Source of the DNA: Nocardioides aromaticivorans
Lineage (GTDB): Bacteria; Actinomycetota; Actinomycetes; Propionibacteriales; Nocardioidaceae
Reading direction: 5' to 3'
Length of the DNA stretch: 64,000 bases
Assembly (NCBI RefSeq): GCF_013408525.1
Contig: NZ_JACBZM010000001.1
Coordinates: 2,790,001-2,854,000, forward strand
The notes under the pieces are model-generated. The model did no database searches and was not told the origin of the DNA. It was given only the letters and a program-made list of their open reading frames with translations. Shown here one piece after another: positions 9,842 to 20,471 of the stretch; position 1 is the stretch's first letter; the number at the start of each line of letters is the position of its first letter. Made by a program: the position numbers and the translations under genes.

Positions 9842-12273
9842 CGGTTTCGACAGGCTCGACCACCGGTGGTGTCGAGAGGACCGACCTGGTCACCCTCACC
9901 ATCGACGGCGTCGAGGTCAGCGTCCCCAAGGACACCCTGGTCATCCGCGCCGCCGAGCAGATCGGCGTGCAGGTGCCGCGCTTCTGCGACCACCCGCTGC
10001 TCGCCCCGGTCGGTGCCTGCCGCCAGTGCCTGGTCGACGTCCCCGACGCGGGCAACGGCCGCGGCTTCCCGAAGCCGCAGGCCTCCTGCACGCTGCCGGT
10101 GGCCGAGGGCATGGTCGTCAGCACGCAGGTCACCAGCCCGGTCGCCGACAAGGCGCAGCAGGGCGTGATGGAGCTGCTGCTCATCAACCACCCGCTCGAC
10201 TGCCCGGTCTGCGACAAGGGCGGCGAGTGCCCCCTGCAGAACCAGGCGATGTCCAACGGCCGCGGTGAGTCCCGCTTCTCCGACGAGCGCAACCGCGGCG
10301 TGAAGCGCACCTTCCCGAAGCCGATCAACCTCTCGCCGACGGTGCTGCTCGACCGCGAGCGCTGCATCGTGTGCCAGCGCTGCACCCGCTTCGCCGAGGA
10401 GATCGCGGGCGACCCGTTCATCGCGCTCGTCGAGCGTGGCGCCCAGCAGCAGATCGGCATCGCCGAGGACGCGCCCTTCCTGTCGTACTTCTCCGGCAAC
10501 GTCATCCAGATCTGCCCGGTCGGCGCGCTCACCTCGGAGCAGTACCGCTTCCGCTCGCGCCCCTTCGACCTGGTCTCCTCGCCCGGCATCGCCGAGCACG
10601 ACGCCTGCGGCTCGGCGATCCGCGTCGACCACCGCCGCGGCAAGGTGCTGCGCCGGCAGGCCGGCAACGACCCGGCGGTCAACGAGGAGTGGATCACCGA
10701 CAAGGACCGGTTCGCCTTCGCCTACACGCAGGCCGACGACCGGCTCGGCTACCCGCAGGTGCGCGACGAGGACGGGACCCTCCGCCCCGCGTCGTGGCCC
10801 GAGGCGTTCGTGGTCGCGGCCCGCGGCCTCGCCGCCGCGAAGGCGGCCGGCGGCGTCGGCGTGCTCACCGGCGGCCGGCTGAGCGTCGAGGACGCCTATG
10901 CCTACAGCAAGTTCGCGCGCGTCGCGCTCGGCACCAACGACATCGACTTCCGGGCCCGTCCGCTGTCCGCGGAGGAGACCTCCTTCCTGGCCAGCCACGT
11001 GGTCCTCACCGGACCGGCCGGCGGCGCCGTGACGTACGACGACCTCGAGTCCGCCGCGAAGGTCGTCCTCGTGGGCCTGGAGCCCGAGGACGAGTCCGGC
11101 GCGGTGTTCCTGCGCCTGCGCAAGTCGGTCCTCGCGGGCGGCACCGAGGTGGTCAGCCTGGCGCCGTACACGACCCGCGGGCTGGCCAAGCTCGCCGCGC
11201 GCCTGGTCCCGACCGCGCCCGGCGACGAGCCCGCCGCGCTGCAGGCCCTCGCGGGCGAGCTCGACGCGACCAGCGTGCTGCTCGTGGGCGAGCGGCTCGC
11301 GACCGTGCCCGGCGCGCTGAGCGCCGCCGCCTCCGTCGCCGCCAGCAGCGGTGCCCGGCTGGCCTGGGTGCCGCGCCGTGCCGGTGACCGCGGTGCGCTC
11401 GAGGCCGGCTGCCTGCCGACCCTGCTGCCCGGTGGCCGTCCGGTCGCCGACGCGGCCGCCCGCGTCGACGTCGCCACGGCCTGGGGCGTCGACGCGCTGC
11501 CCGAGGCCGACGGTCGCGACGCCGACGGCATCGTCGCCGCGCTCGCGTCCGGCGAGCTCGGCGGCCTGGTCGTCGCGGGCGTCGACCCCGACGACACGGC
11601 CGACCCGGCCGCGACCCGGGCCGCCCTCGCGGCGGCGCCCTTCGTGGTCGCCTTCGACATCCGCCGCACCGAGGTCACCGACGCCGCCGACGTCGTCTTC
11701 CCGGTCGCCCCGACCTCGGAGAAGTCCGGCACCTTCGTCAACTGGGAGGGCCGCGTCCGGTCCTGGGAGGCCGCGCTGCACCAGCCGTCCTCGCTGCCCG
11801 AGCTGCGCGCGCTCTCCGGCATCGCCGACGAGCTGGGCGCCCCGCTCGGCTTCCGCACCGTCGACGAGGTCCGCGCCGAGATGGGCCAGCTGGGTCCGTG
11901 GGACGGCGAGCGGGTCGCAGCGGCGGTCGAGGAGGTCGCGCAGCGACCGTCACGAGACCCCGGCACCCTCGCGCTCTCCACCTGGAAGCAGCTGCTCGAC
12001 AACGGCTCGCTCCAGGACGGCGACAAGTACCTCAAGGCCACGGCCCGCACGCCCGTCGCGCTCGTCACCCGGGAGGTGTACGACGCCCACGGGCCCACCG
12101 TCACGCTCACCGGTGACCGCGGCGCGATCACGCTGCCGGCCGAGATCGCCGACGACCTCGTCGAGGGCGTCGTGTGGGTGCCGGCCAACTCGGTCGGCAA
12201 CGGCGTGCTCGCCGACCTGGCGTCGCCCGGGACGACGGTCACGATCAGCGGAGCGGAAGGGACGCACGGATGA
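9838..12273 (+). CDS. nuoG: NADH-quinone oxidoreductase subunit G
   Basis: 811 residues from the ATG at 9838, overlapping the nuoF stop. Order: N-terminal ferredoxin-like [2Fe-2S] domain ([15 protein letters not shown]), the NADH dehydrogenase small-chain [13 protein letters not shown] segment, 4Fe-4S ligands ([17 protein letters not shown]), then a degenerate molybdopterin-oxidoreductase domain. Two oddities. The first 12 or so residues ([14 protein letters not shown]) are encoded by a palindromic repeat-like sequence. Residues 697-707 ([11 protein letters not shown]) are encoded by exactly 33 bases identical to a unit of the repeat array at 23644-23800. The frame stays open through both, so the protein should be functional. 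Confidence 0.97.
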   Translation: MTVSTGSTTGGVERTDLVTLTIDGVEVSVPKDTLVIRAAEQIGVQVPRFCDHPLLAPVGACRQCLVDVPDAGNGRGFPKPQASCTLPVAEGMVVSTQVTSPVADKAQQGVMELLLINHPLDCPVCDKGGECPLQNQAMSNGRGESRFSDERNRGVKRTFPKPINLSPTVLLDRERCIVCQRCTRFAEEIAGDPFIALVERGAQQQIGIAEDAPFLSYFSGNVIQICPVGALTSEQYRFRSRPFDLVSSPGIAEHDACGSAIRVDHRRGKVLRRQAGNDPAVNEEWITDKDRFAFAYTQADDRLGYPQVRDEDGTLRPASWPEAFVVAARGLAAAKAAGGVGVLTGGRLSVEDAYAYSKFARVALGTNDIDFRARPLSAEETSFLASHVVLTGPAGGAVTYDDLESAAKVVLVGLEPEDESGAVFLRLRKSVLAGGTEVVSLAPYTTRGLAKLAARLVPTAPGDEPAALQALAGELDATSVLLVGERLATVPGALSAAASVAASSGARLAWVPRRAGDRGALEAGCLPTLLPGGRPVADAAARVDVATAWGVDALPEADGRDADGIVAALASGELGGLVVAGVDPDDTADPAATRAALAAAPFVVAFDIRRTEVTDAADVVFPVAPTSEKSGTFVNWEGRVRSWEAALHQPSSLPELRALSGIADELGAPLGFRTVDEVRAEMGQLGPWDGERVAAAVEEVAQRPSRDPGTLALSTWKQLLDNGSLQDGDKYLKATARTPVALVTREVYDAHGPTVTLTGDRGAITLPAEIADDLVEGVVWVPANSVGNGVLADLASPGTTVTISGAEGTHG
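9843..9876. repeat. Palindromic repeat-like sequence forming the 5' end of nuoG
   Basis: The bases just after the nuoG ATG read TTTCGACAGGCTCGACCACC and then a GTGGTGTCGAG arm. CTCGAC (9855-9860) and GTCGAG (9871-9876) form an inverted repeat around a self-complementary ACCACCGGTGGT core. From memory this type of sequence resembles intergenic repeats common in Nocardioides. No second copy was found in this window. Confidence 0.45.
11926..11958 (+). repeat. Copy of the 40-bp repeat unit inside nuoG
   Basis: These 33 bases are identical to 23767-23799, the fourth unit of the intergenic array. The length is a multiple of three and the frame is kept, adding [11 protein letters not shown] (residues 697-707) to NuoG. 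The core GGTCGC-GCA-GCGACC is a small hairpin. Confidence 0.9.
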
Positions 12274-13577
12274 ACACGGCACTCAGCGCGTTCGGCAACG
12301 ACGTCTGGTGGATCGTCCTGGTCAAGACGCTCCTCGTCTTCGTGGTCCTGGTCCTCCTGACGCTGTTCAACATCTGGTGGGAGCGCCGGGTCGTGGCCCG
12401 GATGCAGCACCGCATCGGCCCCAACGTGCACGGCCCCTTCGGCCTGCTGCAGTCGCTGGCCGACGGCGTGAAGCTGGCGTTCAAGGAGGACCTGATCCCG
12501 AAGGCCGCCGACAAGGTGGTCTTCGTGCTCGCGCCCGTCATCTGCGTGGTGCCGGCGTTCGTGACCTTCAGCGTGATCCCGTTCGGCCCGGAGGTGACGC
12601 TCTTCGGTGAGCGCACACCGCTCCAGCTGACCGACATGCCGGTGGCGGTCCTGTTCGTGATGGCGATCGCGTCGATCGGCATCTACGGCATCGTCCTCGG
12701 CGGCTGGTCCAGCGGGTCGACGTACTCGCTGCTGGGCGGGCTGCGCTCGAGCGCGCAGATGATCTCCTACGAGGTCGCCATGGGCCTGGCCCTGGTCGCG
12801 GTGTTCATGTACGCCGGGTCGATGTCGACGAGCGAGATCGTCGCCGCCCAGGACGACCTGTGGTTCGGCCTGATCCTGCTGCCGTCCTTCGTCATCTACG
12901 CGATCGCGATGGTGGGCGAGACCAACCGTGCGCCCTTCGACCTCCCCGAGGCCGAGGGCGAGCTGGTCGGCGGCTTCCACACCGAGTACTCCAGCCTGAA
13001 GTTCGCGCTCTTCTTCCTCGCCGAGTACATCAACATGGCGACCGTCTCCGCGCTCGCCACGACGCTCTTCCTCGGCGGCTGGCACGCGCCCTTCTGGATC
13101 GACGAGTTCTGGGCGGGCGCCAACGAGGGCTACTGGCCGGTGCTGTGGTTCTTCGGCAAGGTGCTGTCCTTCATCTTCGTCTTCATCTGGCTGCGCGGCT
13201 CGCTCCCGCGGCTGCGCTACGACCAGTTCATGGCGTTCGGCTGGAAGCGGCTGATCCCGATCTCGCTGGTCTGGATCGTCGCCGTCGCGACCATGCGGGT
13301 CGCCCGCAACGAGGGCGCCTTCGAGGACGGCTTCAGCGGCAACCCGCAGTTCTGGATGATCATGATCGGCGTCGTCCTCGTGGTGCTGCTGGTGACCTTC
13401 CTGGTGCCGGAGAAGACGCCCGAGGCCCCGACCCAGGTCCGTACGCCGCGTGCCGGCGGCTTCCCGGTCCCGCCGATGCCGACGGGCGGCGCCGTCCGCG
13501 GTGCGGCCGCGCCGCTGGTGTTCCGCACCGACCACACATCCGTCCAGCCGACCGATGCAGGGGTGAGCAATGGCTGA
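12270..13577 (+). CDS. nuoH: NADH-quinone oxidoreductase subunit H
   Basis: 435 residues from the ATG at 12270, overlapping the nuoG stop. Multi-spanning membrane protein with [17 protein letters not shown], the [14 protein letters not shown] loop, and the acidic loop [24 protein letters not shown]. NuoH lines the quinone channel and links to the first proton path. A 45-residue Pro/Thr-rich cytoplasmic tail extends past the last helix. Confidence 0.98.
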   Translation: MNTALSAFGNDVWWIVLVKTLLVFVVLVLLTLFNIWWERRVVARMQHRIGPNVHGPFGLLQSLADGVKLAFKEDLIPKAADKVVFVLAPVICVVPAFVTFSVIPFGPEVTLFGERTPLQLTDMPVAVLFVMAIASIGIYGIVLGGWSSGSTYSLLGGLRSSAQMISYEVAMGLALVAVFMYAGSMSTSEIVAAQDDLWFGLILLPSFVIYAIAMVGETNRAPFDLPEAEGELVGGFHTEYSSLKFALFFLAEYINMATVSALATTLFLGGWHAPFWIDEFWAGANEGYWPVLWFFGKVLSFIFVFIWLRGSLPRLRYDQFMAFGWKRLIPISLVWIVAVATMRVARNEGAFEDGFSGNPQFWMIMIGVVLVVLLVTFLVPEKTPEAPTQVRTPRAGGFPVPPMPTGGAVRGAAAPLVFRTDHTSVQPTDAGVSNG

Positions 13578-14178
13578 GCAGCCGGGGCAGTCCGGGCCGA
13601 AGGGCCCGTCGCTCAAGGAACAGCTCTGGGACCCGGTCGCCGGGTTCGGGGTCACCTTCCGGACGATGTTCCGCAAGGTCGTCACCGAGCAGTACCCGAA
13701 GGAGAAGCTGCCGACCGCGCCGCGCTTCCACGGCCGCCACCAGCTCAACCGCTGGCCTGATGGCCTGGAGAAGTGCGTCGGGTGCGAGCTGTGCGCGTGG
13801 GCGTGCCCCGCGGACGCGATCTACGTCGAGGGCGCCGAGAACCGCGACGACCTCGCCGACGGCGAGTCCGGTCGCTACTCCGCCGGCGAGCGCTACGGCC
13901 GCGTCTACCAGATCAACTACCTGCGCTGCATCCTCTGCGGCCTGTGCATCGAGGCCTGCCCGACCCGGGCGCTGACGATGACCAACGAGTACGAGCTGGC
14001 CGACGACAGCCGCGCCAGCCTGATCTACGAGAAGTCCGACCTGCTCGCCCCGCTGCTGCCCGGCATGCAGGAGCCGCCGCACGCGCAGCTGCTCGGCAAC
14101 GACGACGCCTACTACCGCGGCGACTTCCAGCAGCCGGTCCCCGTGCCGGCCGTCCCGGGCGAGGGGGCGGGCAAGTGA
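13570..14178 (+). CDS. nuoI: NADH-quinone oxidoreductase subunit I
   Basis: 202 residues, ATG at 13570 overlapping nuoH. Two 4Fe-4S ferredoxin motifs, [12 protein letters not shown] and [12 protein letters not shown], bind clusters N6a and N6b, which carry electrons from the NADH module towards N2. An N-terminal amphipathic segment and a C-terminal extension flank the ferredoxin core. The stop overlaps the nuoJ GTG. Confidence 0.98.
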   Translation: MAEQPGQSGPKGPSLKEQLWDPVAGFGVTFRTMFRKVVTEQYPKEKLPTAPRFHGRHQLNRWPDGLEKCVGCELCAWACPADAIYVEGAENRDDLADGESGRYSAGERYGRVYQINYLRCILCGLCIEACPTRALTMTNEYELADDSRASLIYEKSDLLAPLLPGMQEPPHAQLLGNDDAYYRGDFQQPVPVPAVPGEGAGK

Positions 14179-15083
14179 CCGCCTTCTGGATCCTCGCGCC
14201 GATCATGGTCGTCGCGGCGCTGGGCCTGCTGTTCGTCCGCAAGGCCGTGCACGCCGCGCTGCTGCTGGCCGTGGTGATGATCAGCCTCGCCGTGCTCTAC
14301 GCGGTGCTCGAGGCGCCCTTCCTGTTCGCGGTGCAGATCATCGTCTACACCGGCGCCATCCTGATGCTCTTCCTGTTCGTGCTGATGCTCGTCGGCGTCG
14401 ACGCGTCCGACTCCGTCGTCGAGACGATCAAGGGCCAGCGCGCGCTCGCCTGGTTCACCGGCCTGGCCTTCGTCGTCGTGCTGGTCGTCGGGTTCACGCA
14501 GCTCACCTTCGGCACGGCGGTCGGGCTCGACGAGGCGAACGAGGGCGGCAACGTCCAGGCCCTGGCCAACCTGCTGTTCTCCCGCTACGTCTTCATCTTC
14601 GAGGTCACCAGCGCGCTGCTGATCACCGCGGCGGTGGGGGCGATGGTGCTCGCGCACCGTGAGCGGCTCACGCCGCGTCGTACCCAGGCGGACATCGCGG
14701 CCGACCGGATCCGGGCCTACGCCGAGACCGGCGCCCACCTCGGACCGCTGCCGCCACCGGGTGTCTACGCCCGGCACAACGCCGTCGACACCCCGGCCCT
14801 GCTGCCCGACGGCAGCCCGGCCCCGGCGTCGGTGTCCCGCGTGCTCGCCGCGCGCGGCACGATGCAGGCGACCGGCCTCAAGGACATCGAGGCGATCAAG
14901 GACCAGCTGGGCGTCGAGCCCGCCGAGGCGCCCGAGACCGCCGGCAGGACGGCCGCCAGCGGCTCCACGGAGGAGAACGCCGCGCCCATCGGCACGGCCA
15001 GCTTGTCCCCTGGCGACGACCCGACCGGGCCCGGTGCTGCGAACGGCACCGTGACTGAAGGCTCTCAGGGAGGTGACCACTGA
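14175..15083 (+). CDS. nuoJ: NADH-quinone oxidoreductase subunit J, long C-terminal tail
   Basis: 302 residues from the GTG at 14175, overlapping nuoI. Five transmembrane helices occupy about residues 1-165, with the conserved [17 protein letters not shown] helix. The remaining 135 or so residues are a hydrophilic tail rich in Ala, Pro, Thr and Glu that is absent from short NuoJ proteins such as the E. coli one. NuoJ is a membrane subunit of complex I. The stop overlaps the nuoK start as TGATG. Confidence 0.96.
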   Translation: MTAFWILAPIMVVAALGLLFVRKAVHAALLLAVVMISLAVLYAVLEAPFLFAVQIIVYTGAILMLFLFVLMLVGVDASDSVVETIKGQRALAWFTGLAFVVVLVVGFTQLTFGTAVGLDEANEGGNVQALANLLFSRYVFIFEVTSALLITAAVGAMVLAHRERLTPRRTQADIAADRIRAYAETGAHLGPLPPPGVYARHNAVDTPALLPDGSPAPASVSRVLAARGTMQATGLKDIEAIKDQLGVEPAEAPETAGRTAASGSTEENAAPIGTASLSPGDDPTGPGAANGTVTEGSQGGDH

Positions 15084-15382
15084 TGGAACTGACGCCGTAC
15101 GTCGTCCTGTCAGCCATCCTCTTCACGATCGGCTCGATCGGGGTGCTCACCCGGCGCAACGCCATCGTCGTGTTCATGTGCGTCGAGCTGATGCTCAACG
15201 CCTGCAACCTCGCCTTCGTCGCCTTCGCCCACCAGCACGGCAACCTCGACGGCCAGGTCGCCGCCTTCTTCGTGATGGTGGTCGCCGCGGCCGAGGTCGT
15301 GGTCGGACTGGCGATCATCATGACCATCTTCCGCACCCGACGCTCGGCCTCGGTCGACGACGCCAGCCTGCTGAAGTTCTGA
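15083..15382 (+). CDS. nuoK: NADH-quinone oxidoreductase subunit K
   Basis: 99 residues, three transmembrane helices, with the conserved [11 protein letters not shown] (glutamate in helix two) and [13 protein letters not shown] (second glutamate). These glutamates take part in proton transfer. It starts at the ATG sharing a base with the nuoJ stop. Confidence 0.98.
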   Translation: MELTPYVVLSAILFTIGSIGVLTRRNAIVVFMCVELMLNACNLAFVAFAHQHGNLDGQVAAFFVMVVAAAEVVVGLAIIMTIFRTRRSASVDDASLLKF

Positions 15383-15391
15383 GGACGCCCC

Positions 15392-17338
15392 ATGCACGCA
15401 CTCTCCGCACTCGCGCTCGCCTCGAGCGAGACGCACGTCCCGGTGGTCGCCCCCGCCGAGGCCGACGGTGTCCTCAACCTGCTCTGGCTGGTCATCGCGC
15501 TGCCCCTGGCCGGCGCGGCCGTCCTGCTGCTGCTGGGCAACCGGCGCAGCCAGGGCTACGGCCACTGGATCGGCCTGGGCACCATCTCGGTGTCCTTCCT
15601 GCTCAGCCTGGTCTCGTTCGTCACGCTGCTCGGGCGCGACGAGGGCGACCGGCAGGTCGCGAAGCACCTGTGGACCTGGATGGAGGCCGGCCGTCTCGAC
15701 GTCGGCTTCGACATCCTCTACGACCCGCTGTCGGCGCTCTTCCTGCTGCTGATCACCGGCGTCGGCTCGCTGATCCACCTCTATTCGGTGGGCTACATGG
15801 CGCACGACCCGCGCCGGTCGCGCTTCTTCGCCTATCTCAACCTCTTCGTCGCCGCGATGCTCACGCTCGTCCTCGCGGAGAACTACGTGGGGCTGTTCCT
15901 GGGCTGGGAGGGCGTCGGCCTGGCGTCGTACCTGCTCATCGGGTTCTGGCAGCACAAGCCCTCCGCGGCCGCTGCCGCCAAGAAGGCCTTCGTCATCAAC
16001 CGCGTCGGTGACATGGGCCTGGGCCTGGCGATCTTCCTGATGTTCGCGACCTTCGGCACCACCAGCTTCAGCGGCATCAGCGCCCTGTCGAGCGGCGCGA
16101 CCGAGACGACCCTCAACTGGATCGGCGTGCTCCTGCTCGTCGGTGCCTGCGGCAAGTCCGCGCAGGTCCCGCTGCAGGCCTGGCTGCTCGACGCGATGGA
16201 GGGCCCGACCCCGGTGTCGGCGCTGATCCACGCGGCGACCATGGTCACCGCCGGGGTCTACCTCGTGACCCGCTCCAACTTCATCTTCGAGCTGGCGCCG
16301 GCCGCGCAGACCGCCGTCGTCATCGTCGCCACCGTCACGCTCCTGTGGGGCGCGATCATCGGTTGTGCCAAGGACGACATCAAGAAGGGCCTCGCGGGCT
16401 CCACGATGAGCCAGATCGGCTACATGATGCTCGGCGCCGGCCTCGGCGTCGCCGGCTACGCCTTCGCGATCTTCCACCTGCTGACCCACGGCTTCTTCAA
16501 GGCCAACATGTTCCTGGGCGCCGGCTCGGTGATGCACGCGATGGACGACGACGTCGACATGCGCCACTACGGCGCGCTCAACAAGGCGCTGCCCGTCACC
16601 TTCGCGACCTTCGCCCTCGGCTTCCTCGCGATCATCGGCGTCCCGCCCTTCGCCGGCTTCTGGTCGAAGGACAAGATCATCGAGACCGCGCTGGTCGAGA
16701 ACCCCGTCGTCGGCATCTGCGCCCTGCTGGGTGCCGGCATCACCGGCTTCTACATGACCCGGATGATGCTGATGACCTTCTTCACCCAGAAGCGGTGGGA
16801 GAAGGGCGTCCACCCGCACGAGAGCCCGAAGGTCATGACCATCCCGCTCATCGTGCTCGCGGCGCTGTCCGCCCTCGGCGGCCTGATGCTCGCCGGCAAC
16901 TGGATCGTCGACTGGCTGAGCCCGGTCGTCGGCCACGCCGAGCACGAGGAGCCGCCGATCCCGGTCATCCTCATCACGCTCATCACCATCGCGGTGGTCG
17001 CCGCCGGCGTCGCGCTCGCCTGGTTCCTGGTCGGCAAGCAGGAGGTGCCGCGGGAGGCCCCGGCCGACGTGTCCTTCGCGACCAAGGCCGCCCGTGCCGA
17101 CCTGTACGGCGACGCGATCAACGACACCCTCGTGGTCAACCCGGGCCTGGCGACCGTCCGCGGCTCCGTCGGCGCCGACCGCACCCTCGTCGACGGGCTG
17201 TTCACCGGGGGAGCGACGATCGTCGCCGGCACCGGTGAGCTGCTCCGGCGGCTGCAGAACGGCTACGTCCGCTCCTACGCGCTCGGCATCCTCGGTGGCG
17301 CCGTGCTCCTCGTCCTGACCCTGGTGGCGGTGAACTGA
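15392..17338 (+). CDS. nuoL: NADH-quinone oxidoreductase subunit L
   Basis: 648 residues. Antiporter-like proton-pumping subunit with about sixteen membrane helices. Landmarks: [16 protein letters not shown] (key glutamate), [34 protein letters not shown] split over two conserved helices, and the C-terminal lateral helix region. It begins nine bases after the nuoK stop and ends overlapping nuoM. Confidence 0.98.
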   Translation: MHALSALALASSETHVPVVAPAEADGVLNLLWLVIALPLAGAAVLLLLGNRRSQGYGHWIGLGTISVSFLLSLVSFVTLLGRDEGDRQVAKHLWTWMEAGRLDVGFDILYDPLSALFLLLITGVGSLIHLYSVGYMAHDPRRSRFFAYLNLFVAAMLTLVLAENYVGLFLGWEGVGLASYLLIGFWQHKPSAAAAAKKAFVINRVGDMGLGLAIFLMFATFGTTSFSGISALSSGATETTLNWIGVLLLVGACGKSAQVPLQAWLLDAMEGPTPVSALIHAATMVTAGVYLVTRSNFIFELAPAAQTAVVIVATVTLLWGAIIGCAKDDIKKGLAGSTMSQIGYMMLGAGLGVAGYAFAIFHLLTHGFFKANMFLGAGSVMHAMDDDVDMRHYGALNKALPVTFATFALGFLAIIGVPPFAGFWSKDKIIETALVENPVVGICALLGAGITGFYMTRMMLMTFFTQKRWEKGVHPHESPKVMTIPLIVLAALSALGGLMLAGNWIVDWLSPVVGHAEHEEPPIPVILITLITIAVVAAGVALAWFLVGKQEVPREAPADVSFATKAARADLYGDAINDTLVVNPGLATVRGSVGADRTLVDGLFTGGATIVAGTGELLRRLQNGYVRSYALGILGGAVLLVLTLVAVN

Positions 17339-18870
17339 TGCTGTCGTTCCTGATCTGGCTCCCGGTCGTCGGAGCGGCGGTGGTCGCGTTCGCGCCCCGC
17401 TCGCTCAGCAAGACGCTCGGGCTCGGCATCGCGCTGGCGACCCTGGTCGTCGCGGTCGTCGCCGCTGTCCAGTACGACGTCGACGGCGGCCGCCAGTTCG
17501 TCGAGGAGGTCGAGTGGATCGAGGCCTTCGGCGTCCACTACGCCCTCGGCCTCGACGGCCTCGGCCTGCTGATGGTCCTGCTGACCGTGCTCCTGGTGCC
17601 GCTCGTCCTCGGCGCCGAGTGGTTCAAGGCCGACGACCCCGCCGGCGGCGGCGCCCGCGCGTTCGTGGCCTGGGCGCTCGCGCTGGAGGGCCTCTCGCTC
17701 GCGGTGTTCTGCGCGACCGACGTCTTCCTCTTCTACGTCGTCTTCGAGGCCACCCTGATCCCGGCCTACTTCCTCGTCGGCAGCTTCGGCCGCGAGGGCC
17801 GGGGCGCGGCGGCGCTGAAGTTCCTGATGTTCCAGCTCGCCGGCGGCCTGATCCTGCTGGCGTCCGTGATCGGTCTCTACGTCGTCTCCTCGCAGGCCGG
17901 CGAGCCGTCGTACCTCCTCTCGGACCTGGAGAAGCTCGACATCGGCACGGAGGCCGGCCGCTGGCTGTTCTTCGGCTTCTTCATCGCGTTCGCGATCAAG
18001 GCGCCGCTGTTCCCGGTGCACACCTGGCTGGCCGACACCACCGAGAAGGCGACGCCCGGCACGGGCGTGCTGCTGGTCTGCATCCTCGACAAGATCGGCA
18101 CCTTCGGGATGCTGCGCTTCTGCCTCGGGATCTTCCCGGAGGCCTCGCAGTGGGCGACCCCGTTCGTGATCACCCTGGCGCTGATCTCGGTGGTCTACGG
18201 CGCGCTGCTCGCCATCGGCCAGGACGACGTCTTCCGCCTGATCGGCCTGACCTCGCTCAGCCACTTCGGGCTGATCACGCTCGGCATCTTCACGATGAGC
18301 ACCCAGGGCGGCACCGGCTCGATCCTCTACATGGTCAACCACGGCCTCGGCACGGCGGCGCTCTTCCTCGTCGCGGGCTACCTCTACGACCGGCGCGGCA
18401 CCTCGCTGATCAGCGAGATGGGCGGCATCGAGAAGGTCGCCCCGGTCCTGGCCGGGCTCTTCCTGGTCGCCGGCCTCGCCACGCTCGGCCTGCCGGGCCT
18501 CTCGCCGTTCGTCAGCGAGTTCATGGTGCTGCTCGCCGCCTTCGGCTACGCCTGGTACGTCGGCGCGATCGCCATCACCGCCGTGGTGCTGGCCGCGATC
18601 TACGTGCTGTGGATGTACCAGCGCACCATGACCGGGCCGACGCCGGCCGACGTGGAGGGCACCGCGGACCTCGGCCTGCGCGAGATCGCAGCCGTCGCCC
18701 CGCTGGTCGTGGCGCTGGTGTTCCTCGGCTTCTACCCGGCCCCGCTGACCGACGTCAGCAACCCCACCGTCGGTGAGCTCCTGCACGAGCAGGTGGGCGT
18801 CGACGACGACCCGCCGACGGTGGATCCGACCGATGTCGAGCACGACGAGCAGGAAGCGGAGGCGCACTGA
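17338..18870 (+). CDS. nuoM: NADH-quinone oxidoreductase subunit M
   Basis: 510 residues. Second antiporter-like proton-pumping subunit, recognised by FEATLIPAYFLVG and PLFPVHTWLADTTEKATP. The tail of about 35 residues is acidic. It starts at the ATG overlapping the nuoL stop and its own stop overlaps nuoN, so the three large pump subunits are translationally linked. Confidence 0.98.
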   Translation: MLSFLIWLPVVGAAVVAFAPRSLSKTLGLGIALATLVVAVVAAVQYDVDGGRQFVEEVEWIEAFGVHYALGLDGLGLLMVLLTVLLVPLVLGAEWFKADDPAGGGARAFVAWALALEGLSLAVFCATDVFLFYVVFEATLIPAYFLVGSFGREGRGAAALKFLMFQLAGGLILLASVIGLYVVSSQAGEPSYLLSDLEKLDIGTEAGRWLFFGFFIAFAIKAPLFPVHTWLADTTEKATPGTGVLLVCILDKIGTFGMLRFCLGIFPEASQWATPFVITLALISVVYGALLAIGQDDVFRLIGLTSLSHFGLITLGIFTMSTQGGTGSILYMVNHGLGTAALFLVAGYLYDRRGTSLISEMGGIEKVAPVLAGLFLVAGLATLGLPGLSPFVSEFMVLLAAFGYAWYVGAIAITAVVLAAIYVLWMYQRTMTGPTPADVEGTADLGLREIAAVAPLVVALVFLGFYPAPLTDVSNPTVGELLHEQVGVDDDPPTVDPTDVEHDEQEAEAH

Positions 18871-20471
18871 TGGAGTTCGTGAAGCCCGAGCTCGAGTACG
18901 CCGAGCTCCTGCCGCTGCTGATCGTCCTCGGCGCCGCGTGCGTGGGCGTCCTGTTCGAGGCGCTCCTGCCGCGCGACCTTCGCCGCCTGCCCCAGGTGGC
19001 GCTCAGCCTCGCCGCCCTGATCTCCGCCCTGGTCGCCACGATCCTCGTCGGGGCCGACCTCGACGAGCACACCGGCATCGCCGGCGCCGAGGGCAAGGGC
19101 CTCGTCGGCGCGATGGGCTCGGTCGTCGTCGACGGCCCGACCGTCTACCTCTGGGGCCTGCTGCTCGTCTTCGCCATCGGCGGGGTCGCGCTCTTCGCCG
19201 AGCGTCGCCTCGAGGGCGGGGTCTCGGCGTTCACCGGCCAGGCGGCCGCGCTGCCCGGCACGGACACCGAGCGCGACGCGTCGACCCGCGGGCTCGAGCA
19301 CACCGAGGTCTACCCGCTGCTGCTCTTCGCGGTCGGCGGCATGCTGCTCTTCCCGGCCTCGGGCGACCTGCTGACGATGTTCGTCGCGCTCGAGGTCCTC
19401 TCGCTGCCGCTCTACCTGCTCTGCGGGCTCGCCCGCCGGCGCCGCCTGCTGAGCCAGGAGGCGGCCATGAAGTACTTCCTGCTCGGCGCCTTCGCCTCCG
19501 GCTTCTTCCTGTACGGCGCCGCGCTGGTCTACGGCTACGCCGGGTCGGTCACCTTCGCCGGGATCAACGAGGCGGTCCGTGCGGGCGGGGCCAACCACGG
19601 CCTCCTGCTCGCCGGCATCGCGCTGCTCTCGGTCGGCCTGCTGTTCAAGGTCGGTGCCGCCCCGTTCCAGGCCTGGACGCCGGACGTCTACCAGGGCGCC
19701 CCGACTGCGGTCACCGCGTTCATGGCCGCCGGCACGAAGGTCGCCGCCTTCGGCGCCCTGCTGCGCCTGCTCTACGTCGCGTTCGGCGGCGAGCGCTGGA
19801 GCTGGCAGCCGATGCTGTGGGTCGTCGCGATCGCGTCGATGGTGCTGGGCGCCGCGCTGGCCGTCGTACAGAACGACGTCAAGCGGATGCTGGCCTACTC
19901 CTCCGTCGCGCACACCGGCTTCCTGCTCGTGGGCGTGCTGGGCGTGCAGAGCGCGGGCGACCTGGCCGAGGGCCAGTACACCTCGCTCGAGGGCGTGCTG
20001 TTCTACCTCACGACCTACGGCTTCGCGATGATCGGCTCGTTCGCGGTCGTCACCCTGGTGCGCGACGCGGGCGGCGAGGCGACCCACTACGACCGCTGGG
20101 CCGGGCTGGGCAAGCGCTCGCCGCTGGTGGCCGGTGCCTTCGCCTTCTTCCTGCTGTCGATGGCGGGCATCCCGCTGACTGCCGGCTTCATCGGCAAGTG
20201 GGCGGTCTTCACCTCGGCGATGTCCGCCGGCGCCTGGCCGATCGTGCTCGTGGCGATCGCGTCGAGCATCGTCGCGATCACCTTCTACGTGCGCCACATC
20301 CGGCTGATGTTCTTCACCGAGGCGCACCCGGACGGTGGTGGCGCGGTCACGACGCCGTCGCTGCTGACCTCGGTGACCGTCGTCGTCTGCCTCGCGGCGA
20401 CCCTCGTCCTCGGCGTGGTGCCGGGCCCGGTTCTCGAGCTGGTCACCCATACGGGAGACTTCATCAGGTGA
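18870..20471 (+). CDS. nuoN: NADH-quinone oxidoreductase subunit N
   Basis: 533 residues. Third antiporter-like pump subunit, with ALEVLSLPLYLLCGLARR, PFQAWTPDVYQGAPTAVTAF and MLAYSSVAHTGFLLVG. It closes the nuo cluster in the usual A-to-N order. Its stop overlaps the GTG of the following prenyl synthase gene. Confidence 0.98.
   Translation: MEFVKPELEYAELLPLLIVLGAACVGVLFEALLPRDLRRLPQVALSLAALISALVATILVGADLDEHTGIAGAEGKGLVGAMGSVVVDGPTVYLWGLLLVFAIGGVALFAERRLEGGVSAFTGQAAALPGTDTERDASTRGLEHTEVYPLLLFAVGGMLLFPASGDLLTMFVALEVLSLPLYLLCGLARRRRLLSQEAAMKYFLLGAFASGFFLYGAALVYGYAGSVTFAGINEAVRAGGANHGLLLAGIALLSVGLLFKVGAAPFQAWTPDVYQGAPTAVTAFMAAGTKVAAFGALLRLLYVAFGGERWSWQPMLWVVAIASMVLGAALAVVQNDVKRMLAYSSVAHTGFLLVGVLGVQSAGDLAEGQYTSLEGVLFYLTTYGFAMIGSFAVVTLVRDAGGEATHYDRWAGLGKRSPLVAGAFAFFLLSMAGIPLTAGFIGKWAVFTSAMSAGAWPIVLVAIASSIVAITFYVRHIRLMFFTEAHPDGGGAVTTPSLLTSVTVVVCLAATLVLGVVPGPVLELVTHTGDFIR

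Noticed and set aside
9541..11781. Long minus-strand open frame of 746 codons across nuoF and nuoG
   Set aside because: It is the mirror of GC-rich codon use in real genes. It has low-complexity Arg/Gly/Asp/His-rich composition, no ribosome site and no known domain.
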